DNA of 64,000 bases, taken from Sinomonas terrae. Its GTDB lineage: Bacteria > Actinomycetota > Actinomycetes > Actinomycetales > Micrococcaceae. The DNA lies in contig NZ_JAKZBV010000001.1 of assembly GCF_022539255.1 (NCBI RefSeq), forward strand, positions 3,038,001 to 3,102,000. Direction: 5' to 3'. The notes beneath the pieces were generated by a model. The model was not told the DNA's origin, ran no database searches, and saw nothing but the letters and a program-made list of their open reading frames with translations. The translations under genes and the position numbers were made by a program. Below, one piece after another: positions 30,718 to 38,097 of this stretch; the first letter of the stretch is position 1, and each line of letters opens with the position of its first letter.

Positions 30718-33449
30718 CGAGTGCTCCAGCGCCGCCCACATCCGCCGCCCCCGCGGGTCCCCCGGGGCGACCTCGCCACTGGGGCCCCTCCGACTGGCGC
30801 CTCCTCGCCTGGCGGCCGGCCGCCGTCGGCCTTCTGCTCGCGGTGTCGGTGGCGGGCGCCGCCATTTCGTACGACGGCGTGCTCCGGGGCTGGGCGTGGC
30901 TGTATCCGATCGTCGTGGTCGTCTTTGCCACGGGAGTCGCTATCGCGGTCGCCCGGCTGCTGCGCGCGCCGCACGTCGTGCCCTCTATTGTGGGGCTTGT
31001 CGTGTGGGCGCTCACGATGTGCTTCATGTTCCTGCGCGACACCACCCTGCTCGGGTTCATCCCCACAGCCCAAACCCTGGAAGGCGCTCGCGAGGCCCTC
31101 GACGAGGCGTGGAACACCATCTCTTTCGAAGCGGTCCCCGCGTCCCCGAACGTCGGCATCGTCGCCTTGCTCGCTGGGGCCCTCGGCCTCACCGCCCTCA
31201 TCGGCGAGGCGATCGGAGTCTCGTGCCGGATGCCGGCCATCGCCGGCGTCGCGCCACTCTCAGTGCTCACCGTGCCGGCCCTCCTCAAGTCGGACGGCCC
31301 TGGGGGCTGGGGCTTCGCGGTCGGTGGCGCCGCTTACCTTGCAGCGCTCGCCCTCGCACGCGCGGAGGTGGTCTCCAGCGAGTGGGGCTCAGGACCCAGC
31401 TCCCGGCCGCCTCGGGCCGCCGGAGCCGCGGTCTCGCCGTCGCGCGTCATCACGCTCGTGGCCGCCGTCGTCGTCGGCGCCCTCGTCCTGCCTGCCCTCA
31501 TCCCGGGCTTCGACAGCGGCTCGTTCCCGGAGGGTTCCAGGCTGAAGTACTTCGGACAGAACGTGGGGCTCAATCCGTTCATCAGCCTCGGAAACGACCT
31601 CCGAAGTGCTCAGGGGGTCGGGATCATCCGCTACGCGACGGACTCGACCCAGCCCGTCTACCTCCAGACCACCACCGTCGACTCGTTCGAAGGGAGCACT
31701 TGGGGGCCGGACAACCGGGACGACGCACGGCAATACGATCTCAGCGCCATCAGCACGGAGACGGCCCAGACCGCACCGCTCGTCACGACGACCACCGTCA
31801 TCTCGACCGGCAACTTCACGAGCCCCTATCTCCCCGTCCCCTACGCGCCGGTCTCGATCACCGGAGTGCAGGGGCGCATGGGATGGGATCCACTCAGCCT
31901 CAGCATCAAGGGCGACCCGGGCGCTAGCCTCGGCCAGAACTACGTCGTGCGCTCCGTGGCTCCCAACCTCACCCCTGCAGAACTCGCAGCCGTCAGTACC
32001 GCGCCCCGCGGGATCGGGCTCGAGACGTCCGCCGTCCCCAGCAACGTCCCCGGCCTCGTGCGGACGACGGCGGAAACGATCACCAAGGGTGCGACGACCC
32101 CCTACGCGAAGGCGCTCGCCATCCAGGCCTACCTGCGCACCTTCACCTACTCCGAACAGGCGCCGGTGCAGCAGGGGTACGACGGCACCGGCATGGACGT
32201 CCTCGAGAAGTTCCTCGAGAAGAAGTCGGGCTACTGCATCCACTTCGCCGCCGCCATGGCCGTGATGGCGCGCCTGGTTGGAATTCCGAGCCGCATCGCC
32301 GTGGGCTTTGCGCCCGGGCACCCCACGGGGGCAAGCGTAGCGGTCGCTGGGCTCGGCTCGCTGCCCGAGTACCAGGTGGACGCCCGCGACGCGCACGCGT
32401 GGCCCCAGCTCTACTTCCAAGGCCTCGGTTGGGTGCCGTTCGAGCCCACACCGTCCCGCGGCGCCGTCCCCTCGTACGCGCAGACGGACACGCCAGCCGG
32501 GACCAGCACGAACCTCGACAACCCCAACGATGCCGTCCGGCCCGCACCCGCTCCCAAGGCGGCAACACCCACGCCGACGGCTACCCCCTCACACGCGACA
32601 GGCCGGCCCTCGGCCGCAGCCACCGGAACCGAGATCGCCGGGCTCGCGCTCGGAGCGGCACTCCTCGCGGGGCTCCTCATCCTCCCGGCAGCCATCCGGG
32701 CTACCCAGCGACGGAAGCGCCTGGCCCGTGGCGTCGAGGGTATCTGGGAGGAACTCGAGGCCCTCGGGCTGGACCATGGCCTCCCCGCCGATCCTGCCGA
32801 CACGCCGCGCACCTATGCTAGGAGGCTCGAGCGATGGGAGGCCGACGACGGCGGCTCTCCCGGGCACAGTGTCCCGCAGCCGAGCAGTGTCCCAGAGCCG
32901 AGCGGTGTCCCGGAGAGCAGTGTCCAGGCGGCCAGTGTCCAGGCGGGCAGTGTCCAGGCGGGCAGTGTCCAGGCGGCCAGTGTCCAGGCGGGCAGTGTCC
33001 AGGCGGGCAGTGTCCAGGCGGGCAGTGTCCAGGCGGGCAGTGTCCAGGCGGGCAGTGTCCAGGCGGGCAGTGTCCAGGCGGGCAGTGTCCAGGCGGGCAG
33101 TGTCCAGGCGGGCAGTGTCCAGGCGGGTAGTTCCCAAGCCAGCACTCCCCTCAGGGGCGCGCTCGCGACCCTTACGCGGGAGTACGAGCGCCATGAGTAC
33201 GGTCGGCCGGGCTACAAGCCGGACGACGCCGCGGCACGAGAGGCGCTCGCAACGGTCGCTCGCGCTGGGCGGGCGAGCCGCTCCCCGCTCGCCCGCGCCC
33301 GCATAGCCGCCCTCCCGCCGTCGGCCTTCGCCCGGACAAGCCACCGGACCCGACGAGCGCTGCAGACCCGACGATTGCTGCAGCGGTCGGTCGAAGGGGC
33401 AGCGCGAGCAGCCCGGGGCGGACTCGCGAAGCTTCTCAAGCGTCGGTAG
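30711..33449 (+). CDS. TgpA-like membrane transglutaminase-domain protein
   Basis: 912 residues from ATG 30711. About six N-terminal transmembrane helices (residues 25-230) precede a periplasmic region and the transglutaminase core: catalytic C509 (GYCIHFAAAMAVMAR), H562 (DARDAHAWPQLYF), and PFEPTPS where many relatives have Asp. A further transmembrane helix near 650 leads to a DUF4129-type cytoplasmic tail. A repeat of VQAGS pentads (about residues 737-806) interrupts the tail. Family members are linked to envelope processes. It is the third gene of the moxR operon. Confidence 0.92.
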   Translation: MVTSAPAPPTSAAPAGPPGRPRHWGPSDWRLLAWRPAAVGLLLAVSVAGAAISYDGVLRGWAWLYPIVVVVFATGVAIAVARLLRAPHVVPSIVGLVVWALTMCFMFLRDTTLLGFIPTAQTLEGAREALDEAWNTISFEAVPASPNVGIVALLAGALGLTALIGEAIGVSCRMPAIAGVAPLSVLTVPALLKSDGPGGWGFAVGGAAYLAALALARAEVVSSEWGSGPSSRPPRAAGAAVSPSRVITLVAAVVVGALVLPALIPGFDSGSFPEGSRLKYFGQNVGLNPFISLGNDLRSAQGVGIIRYATDSTQPVYLQTTTVDSFEGSTWGPDNRDDARQYDLSAISTETAQTAPLVTTTTVISTGNFTSPYLPVPYAPVSITGVQGRMGWDPLSLSIKGDPGASLGQNYVVRSVAPNLTPAELAAVSTAPRGIGLETSAVPSNVPGLVRTTAETITKGATTPYAKALAIQAYLRTFTYSEQAPVQQGYDGTGMDVLEKFLEKKSGYCIHFAAAMAVMARLVGIPSRIAVGFAPGHPTGASVAVAGLGSLPEYQVDARDAHAWPQLYFQGLGWVPFEPTPSRGAVPSYAQTDTPAGTSTNLDNPNDAVRPAPAPKAATPTPTATPSHATGRPSAAATGTEIAGLALGAALLAGLLILPAAIRATQRRKRLARGVEGIWEELEALGLDHGLPADPADTPRTYARRLERWEADDGGSPGHSVPQPSSVPEPSGVPESSVQAASVQAGSVQAGSVQAASVQAGSVQAGSVQAGSVQAGSVQAGSVQAGSVQAGSVQAGSVQAGSVQAGSSQASTPLRGALATLTREYERHEYGRPGYKPDDAAAREALATVARAGRASRSPLARARIAALPPSAFARTSHRTRRALQTRRLLQRSVEGAARAARGGLAKLLKRR
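32919..33128 (+). repeat. 15-bp minisatellite, 14 copies, inside the transglutaminase gene
   Basis: Fourteen consecutive 15-bp units (AGTGTCCAGGCGGGC, two with GGCC ends) encode Ser-Val-Gln-Ala-Gly/Ala. Ten or more are identical. Degenerate copies flank both ends (AGTGTCCCGCAGCCG upstream, AGTTCCCAAGCCAGC downstream). The low divergence implies recent expansion or continuing homogenisation. Confidence 0.95.
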
Positions 33450-33451
33450 GC

Positions 33452-33500
33452 ATGTTGTTGAGGGCTCCGGGTGTTGAGGGCTCCGGGTGTTGAGGGTTCC
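33452..33500 (+). repeat. 16-bp tandem repeat after the transglutaminase gene
   Basis: Three copies of TGTTGAGGGCTCCGGG directly follow the stop at 33449, the last one diverged. Confidence 0.85.
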
Positions 33501-33535
33501 AGACGTCGAGGACCCAGACGTCGACGGCCCTTAAC

Positions 33536-33642
33536 GGCATAACCGTCCCCCAGAGGCATAACCGTCGGTTAGAAGCGACGGTTATGCCTGCGGGAGACGG
33601 TTATGTCGGAAGGAGACGGTTATGCCAGAAGGAGACGGTTAT
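33536..33642. repeat. 19-bp array with a central orientation switch
   Basis: GGCATAACCGTC occurs at 33536 and 33555. Its reverse complement GACGGTTATGCC, or close forms, occurs at 33577, 33596, 33615 and 33634. All steps within each orientation are exactly 19 bp. The two orientations are separated by a 10-nt loop (GGTTAGAAGC), so the centre can fold into a stem of about 30 bp. Confidence 0.9.
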
Positions 33643-33644
33643 CT

Positions 33645-33815
33645 CAGCGGCTCGTCAGCCCGCGTACGGATCCGCGATGCTGTGCTCGTTTCTCCGCACC
33701 CTCCCGGACGCCAGCGGCTCGTCAGCCCGCGTACGGGGCGGCGATGCTGTGCTCGTTTCTCCGCACCCTCCCAGACGCCAGCGGCTCGTCAGCCCGCGTA
33801 CGGATCCGCGATGCC
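33645..33815 (-). repeat. 67-bp tandem repeat containing the gabD 3' end
   Basis: Units begin at 33645, 33712 and 33779, exactly 67 bp apart; the third overlaps the real end of gabD. Each contains on the minus strand the last codons (copy 1 ATCGCGGATCCGTACGCGGG, i.e. IADPYAG) and TGA. Copies 1 and 2 also share GAGAAACGAGCACAGC. Confidence 0.93.
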
Positions 33816-35279
33816 GATGTACTGCGTCGTCGTGTACTCCGCGATGCCCTCGGCGCCGCCCTCGCGGCCCAAGCCGGACTGCTTGACGCCGCCGAACGGG
33901 GCGGCGGCGTTGGAGATGACGCCCGCGTTGAAGCCGACCATGCCGTACTCGATCTGCTCCGCGACCCGGAACATGCGCGCGTAGTCGCGAGTGTAGAGGT
34001 ACGAGGCGAGACCGTACTCGGTCGCGTTCGCGAGGCGGATGGCATCCTCCTCGGTCTTGAACGTCGTGATCGGGGCGACCGGGCCGAAGATCTCGTTCTT
34101 GAGGATGTCGGCGTCGTTCGGGACGTCGGCGAGGACGGTGGGGGCGTAGAAGTAGCCGTCACCCTCGATGGGTGCGCCACCGGTCGCGACGCGGGCGCCG
34201 GACTGGACCGCCTCGGTCACGAGCGCGTGGACGTCCTTGCGGGCCCCGCCGTCGATGAGCGGGCCGACCTTGGAATCCGACTCCGTGCCGCGGCCCGGCT
34301 TGAGAGCGGCCATCGCCTCGGAGAACTTGCGCGTGAACTCCTCCGCGACCGATTCCTGCACGAGGAAGCGGTTCGCGGCCGTGCAGGCCTCGCCCATGTT
34401 GCGCATCTTGGCAGCCATCGCACCCTCGACCGCCTTGTCCAGATCAGCGTCCTCGAACACGATGAACGGGGCGTTTCCGCCGAGCTCCATCGACGTGCGC
34501 AGGACGTTCTGGGCGGCGTCCGCAATGAGGCGACGCCCCACCGGGGTCGAGCCCGTGAACGAGATCTTCCGCAGGCGGGAGTCCTTCAGGAGCGGGCCAG
34601 AAATACCGGAGGCGGACGACGACGAGACAACGTTGAGGACGCCCGCTGGCAGTCCCGCTTCCTGCATGACGGCGGCGAAGAGCTGGGTCGTGAGCGGCGT
34701 GAACTTCGCCGGCTTCACGACCATGGTGCAGCCCGCAGCGACAGCCGGGGCGATCTTGCGGGTCGCCATGGCGAGCGGGAAGTTCCACGGGGTGATCAGG
34801 AGGCAGGGGCCCACGGGCTTGCGCTGGACGAGGATCTTGTTCTTGCCCTCGGGAGTGGTGACGTAGCGGCCGTAATCGCGGACGGCCTCCTCGGAGAACC
34901 AGCGTAGGAACTCCGCGCCGTACGTGACCTCGCCACGCGACTCGGCGAGCGGCTTGCCCATCTCGAGCGTCATGAGGAGTGCGAAGTCATCGGCGCGCTC
35001 GGTCACGAGCTCGAACGCGCGGCGCAGGATCTCAGCGCGCTCACGGGGTGCTGTGCGAGCCCACGAGGCCTGGACGGCGTCGGCGGCGTCGAGGGCCGCA
35101 ACGGCGTCCTCGCTCGTCGCGTCGGCGATTTCGAGCAGGGTCTTGCCCGTCGCAGGATCCTCGACGGCGAAAGTCTTGCCGCCCGTGGCGTCACGCCACT
35201 CGCCGTTGATGAGGAGGCCGGTAGGAACTTTCGCAAGGAGCTCGGCCTCGCGTTCGGAAGTAACAAGAGTGTCAGACAT
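33789..35279 (-). CDS. gabD: NAD(P)-dependent succinate-semialdehyde dehydrogenase
   Basis: 496 residues, class I aldehyde dehydrogenase. ITPWNFPLAM (162-171), cofactor loop FTGSTPVGR, general base E265 (MELGGNAPF) and catalytic C299 (GEACTAANRF). The whole pattern fits GabD-type enzymes that oxidise succinate semialdehyde to succinate in GABA catabolism; other aldehydes cannot be excluded. No gabT is present in the window. RBS AAAGGAGCC precedes the ATG. Its 3' end is duplicated downstream in a 67-bp array. Confidence 0.9.
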   Translation of the reverse strand: MSDTLVTSEREAELLAKVPTGLLINGEWRDATGGKTFAVEDPATGKTLLEIADATSEDAVAALDAADAVQASWARTAPRERAEILRRAFELVTERADDFALLMTLEMGKPLAESRGEVTYGAEFLRWFSEEAVRDYGRYVTTPEGKNKILVQRKPVGPCLLITPWNFPLAMATRKIAPAVAAGCTMVVKPAKFTPLTTQLFAAVMQEAGLPAGVLNVVSSSSASGISGPLLKDSRLRKISFTGSTPVGRRLIADAAQNVLRTSMELGGNAPFIVFEDADLDKAVEGAMAAKMRNMGEACTAANRFLVQESVAEEFTRKFSEAMAALKPGRGTESDSKVGPLIDGGARKDVHALVTEAVQSGARVATGGAPIEGDGYFYAPTVLADVPNDADILKNEIFGPVAPITTFKTEEDAIRLANATEYGLASYLYTRDYARMFRVAEQIEYGMVGFNAGVISNAAAPFGGVKQSGLGREGGAEGIAEYTTTQYIGIADPYAG

Positions 35280-35436
35280 CTCGGCTCCTTTCGCCGTGCG
35301 GGACTCACCGTCGGGTCCCTGGGTTCATCTCAACGCTAGGCGCTGGCAGCCGTGAAAGTCTACGCATGACTGCACCACAACCAAGCGCTTCTCTTGTACG
35401 AAAGCACAAGAGAGAACCGCGGGATTCCGGGCTTTT

Positions 35437-35490
35437 CGTTGCGCCGTCACGTCCGCAGGGTTAGGACCCTGCGGACGTGACGGCGCAACG
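35437..35490. repeat. Long palindrome, copy 2
   Basis: 25-nt arms (35437-35461 and 35466-35490) are exact reverse complements around a TAGG loop. Arms begin CGTTGCGCCGTCACGTCC and end GCAGGGT. Copy 1 at 12036-12087 differs in the arm at one position (CAG for CAC). It lies 55 bp beyond the rsmI stop. Confidence 0.9.
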
Positions 35491-35550
35491 GGAGGGGCCA
35501 GCGCAACGGGAGGGTTCAGCGGGAGGCCATCGCGTCGGGAGGGTTCACCG
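35491..35550 (-). repeat. Stop-codon repeat at the 3' end of rsmI
   Basis: On the coding strand the stop region CGGTGAACCCTCCCG recurs as CGCTGAACCCTCCCG 29 bp downstream, and again as partial CCCCTCCCGTTGCGC, which runs into the palindrome. Confidence 0.75.
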
Positions 35551-36396
35551 ATTGGCGAGCACAGCGGCGTAGAGCTCGCGCTTGCTCGCGCGCGCGTCGG
35601 CTGCGACGGCCGCCACCGCGTCCTTGAGGCGGGCGCCGTCGGCAACAAGTCGGTTCACCGCTTCCACGAGTTCCTCGGGGCTCGCCGGCTCGGTTTCGGG
35701 CGCCCCGCCGACGACGACGGCGATCTCACCCCGCACCTCCTCAGCCTCGGCCCAGGCAGCCAGCTCCCCTGCCGTTCCGCGCAGGACCTCCTCGTACGTC
35801 TTCGTCAGCTCCCGGCACACGGCCATGGGCCGGTCGCCGCCGAACGCGTCCGCAACAGCCCGGAGCATGACTGGGAGGCGGTGCGGAGCCTCGAAGAACA
35901 CCATGGTCCTGCGCTCGCCGCGCAGGTCTAGAAGGCGCGCAGCCCGCTCCCCCGTCTTCCGCGGCAGGAACCCCTCGAAGCAGAAGCGGTCGGTAGGGAG
36001 CCCGGAGAGCGCAAGCGCCGTGAGCACCGCCGACGGTCCGGGCACCGCGGTGACCGTGAGCCCCTCCGCGACCGCAGCCTCGACGAGCCGATACCCGGGG
36101 TCGGACACGCTCGGCATCCCAGCGTCCGTCACGAGCAAGACGGTCCGGCCCGCCCTCACCTCGTCGAGGAGCTCCGGGGTCTTCGACGCCTCGTTGTGCT
36201 CGTGATAGCTCAGCACCCGGCCCTCGGGCTGCACGCCGAGGCCCTGGACGAGGCGGTGGAGCCTACGCGTGTCCTCCGCGGCGATGACGTCCGCCTCGCC
36301 GAGGAGCTCGACCAGCCGACGGCTCGCGTCGCCGAGATTGCCGATCGGGGTCGCCGCGAGGACCACACGACCGCGGCCCGGCTCTGATTCACGCAC
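35545..36396 (-). CDS. rsmI: 16S rRNA (cytidine1402-2'-O)-methyltransferase
   Basis: 283 residues of the tetrapyrrole-methylase fold: VLAATPIGNLGD near the N-terminus, AAEDTRR, LVTDAGMPSVSDPGYRLV, and a C-terminal helical part. RsmI 2'-O-methylates C1402 in the decoding centre. GTG 36396 lies 6 nt after TAGTCT, leaderless-type. It is divergent from the mannosyltransferase gene with 32 bp between starts, an arrangement also found in mycobacteria. Confidence 0.95.
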   Translation of the reverse strand: MRESEPGRGRVVLAATPIGNLGDASRRLVELLGEADVIAAEDTRRLHRLVQGLGVQPEGRVLSYHEHNEASKTPELLDEVRAGRTVLLVTDAGMPSVSDPGYRLVEAAVAEGLTVTAVPGPSAVLTALALSGLPTDRFCFEGFLPRKTGERAARLLDLRGERRTMVFFEAPHRLPVMLRAVADAFGGDRPMAVCRELTKTYEEVLRGTAGELAAWAEAEEVRGEIAVVVGGAPETEPASPEELVEAVNRLVADGARLKDAVAAVAADARASKRELYAAVLANR

Positions 36397-36402
36397 CCGC
36401 TC

Positions 36403-36408
36403 AGACTA
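36403..36408 (-). promoter_or_regulatory. Leaderless-type -10 (TAGTCT) for rsmI
   Basis: TAGTCT ends 6 nt before the GTG at 36396. It lies 6 bp from the oppositely oriented -10 of the next gene. Confidence 0.55.
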
Positions 36409-36414
36409 CGCCGG

Positions 36415-36420
36415 TAGCAT
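36415..36420 (+). promoter_or_regulatory. Leaderless-type -10 (TAGCAT) for the mannosyltransferase gene
   Basis: TAGCAT ends 8 nt before the ATG at 36429. Together with the rsmI hexamer it makes a compact back-to-back promoter. Confidence 0.5.
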
Positions 36421-36428
36421 GGGCCGGG

Positions 36429-38081
36429 ATGAGCGCCGCCACCGACACCCGCGAGCCGCAGCTCGGCTGGAACACCCGCCGCCGGTGGGTCGCCCCGAGG
36501 CCCCCCGCTGCCCAGACTGCCGCGGAGCTGCGTCACCGTCTCCTTGGCCCGCTCGACCGCTGGCGCGACTGGCCGCGCCTCGAGCGCACGCTCTACTGGG
36601 CGATCCCGCTCGCGTGCGCGATCTTGGCCGGTGCCCTCCGCTTCGTGAATCTGGGCACCCCGCATTCCCTCATCTTCGACGAGACCTACTACGTCAAGGA
36701 TGCCTACTCCTACCTCCACTTCGGCTACGAGAAGAACTGGAGCGACAACGCCAACTCCCTGTTCGTGACGGGGAACTTCAGCGGCATGCAGTCCTCGCCC
36801 GAATACGTGGTCCATCCGCCCTTGGGCAAGTGGATGATCGCGCTCGGCATGTGGCTCTTCGGCCCCTCGAGCTCGTTCGGCTGGCGCTTCTCCTCGGCCC
36901 TGTTCGGCACGCTCTCAGTCGCACTTGTCGCCTGGGCCGCGTACAAGCTGTTCCGCTCGGCGGTCCTCGCCGGCACGGCTGGCCTCCTTCTCGCCGTCGA
37001 CGGCCACCACATCACGATGTCGCGCATCGGCATCCTCGACATCTTCCTCTCGTTCTGGCTGCTCGCCGCCTTCTGTGCTCTCCTTAAGGATCGCGAGGAC
37101 GGACGACGGCGGCTGGCGAGCAGACTCGCGGCGTCGGCGCTGCCGAACGGGCGGATTCCCGCGACGGCGCTCGCGGCTGGGCCTTGGCTCGGGGTGCGCT
37201 GGTGGCGCATCGTGGCCGGGGTTTGCATCGGCTGCGCCATCGGGGTCAAGTGGTCGGCGCTCGCGTTTGTCCTCGCGTTCGGCCTCCTCACCGTTCTGTG
37301 GGATGCAAGCGCCCGCCGCACGGCGGGAATCCGCGCGTGGCTGCCGGCCGCCGTCGTCCGCGACGCCCCGCTCGCCTTCGTGAGCATTGTGATCGTCGGA
37401 GGTGCCGTCTATCTCTCGACGTGGACCGGTTGGTTCCTCTCGTCGGATGCCTATTTCCGTCACTGGGCTGAGGCCAATCCCGACCCCACGTGGTCGTGGG
37501 TGCCCGCTTCGCTGCGCTCGCTCGCGCACTATCACCTCGAGGCCTACACCTTCCACACAACCCTCACGGAAACCCACCCCTACGCAGCCAGCCCGTGGAG
37601 CTGGCTCGTCCAAGGCCGTCCGACGTCGTTCTACTACGTCGAGCCCAGCGGCTGCGGAGCGGACCGCTGCAGCTCGGCCGTCCTCTCCGTCGGCAACCCC
37701 CTCATCTGGTGGGCCGGCACCGTAGCCCTTGCGATCGGCGTCCTCCTCTGGGTCGGCCGTCGGGACTGGCGCGTGGGCGGGGCGCTGTGCGGTGTCGCCG
37801 CAGGCTACCTGCCGTGGTTCATGTATCCGGAACGCACGATGTTCACGTTCTACGCGGTCTCGTTCGAGCCATTCTTCATCCTCGTCCTCGCGTACGTGCT
37901 CGGGCATATCCTGGGCAGGCCGACAGACCCGCCATGGCGACGACAGGCAGGCTTCCTGGGCCTCGGCGTCTACCTCGTCCTGGTCGTGATCGTCTCGGCC
38001 TACTTCATGCCCATCTGGACCGCGCAGACCATCACGTACCTCGATTGGCGGATGCACATGTGGATGCCGAGCTGGGTATGA
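36429..38081 (+). CDS. Polyprenyl-phosphate-mannose protein mannosyltransferase (GT39)
   Basis: 550 residues with about 10-11 transmembrane helices. The first extracytoplasmic loop carries the catalytic acidic pair D84-E85 (LIFDETYYVKDAYSY), and VHPPLGKW follows. It transfers mannose from polyprenyl-phosphate-mannose to Ser/Thr of secreted proteins. The gene order matches Rv1002c of Mycobacterium, divergent from rsmI. Confidence 0.93.
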   Translation: MSAATDTREPQLGWNTRRRWVAPRPPAAQTAAELRHRLLGPLDRWRDWPRLERTLYWAIPLACAILAGALRFVNLGTPHSLIFDETYYVKDAYSYLHFGYEKNWSDNANSLFVTGNFSGMQSSPEYVVHPPLGKWMIALGMWLFGPSSSFGWRFSSALFGTLSVALVAWAAYKLFRSAVLAGTAGLLLAVDGHHITMSRIGILDIFLSFWLLAAFCALLKDREDGRRRLASRLAASALPNGRIPATALAAGPWLGVRWWRIVAGVCIGCAIGVKWSALAFVLAFGLLTVLWDASARRTAGIRAWLPAAVVRDAPLAFVSIVIVGGAVYLSTWTGWFLSSDAYFRHWAEANPDPTWSWVPASLRSLAHYHLEAYTFHTTLTETHPYAASPWSWLVQGRPTSFYYVEPSGCGADRCSSAVLSVGNPLIWWAGTVALAIGVLLWVGRRDWRVGGALCGVAAGYLPWFMYPERTMFTFYAVSFEPFFILVLAYVLGHILGRPTDPPWRRQAGFLGLGVYLVLVVIVSAYFMPIWTAQTITYLDWRMHMWMPSWV

Positions 38082-38097
38082 GGCGGGCAGAATAGGC

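Larger units (their letters stand above)
33450..33788. other. 339-bp repeat island between convergent genes
   Basis: Nearly the whole gap between the transglutaminase gene (plus) and gabD (minus) is repeats: a 16-bp array (about 33452-33500), an inverted 19-bp array (33536-33642), and a 67-bp array (33645-33815). No gene seen. Confidence 0.85.

Noticed and set aside
32919..33128. CRISPR array
   Set aside because: Units are contiguous 15-mers without spacers, in frame in a gene, and no cas genes are present.
32813..33145. All-frame open reading through the 15-bp array (LPAWT, GGQCP peptides)
   Set aside because: A 15-bp repeat without stops keeps every frame open; only the transglutaminase frame joins conserved domains.
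28339..33449. moxR operon as a novel defence system
   Set aside because: moxR-DUF58-transglutaminase is a widespread operon; no nuclease, NTPase effector or other defence gene is attached, and the nearby HNH gene is on the opposite strand with its own start.
33645..33815. CRISPR-like or attachment-site repeats
   Set aside because: The 67-bp units are contiguous and contain the gabD 3' end; no integrase or tRNA target nearby.
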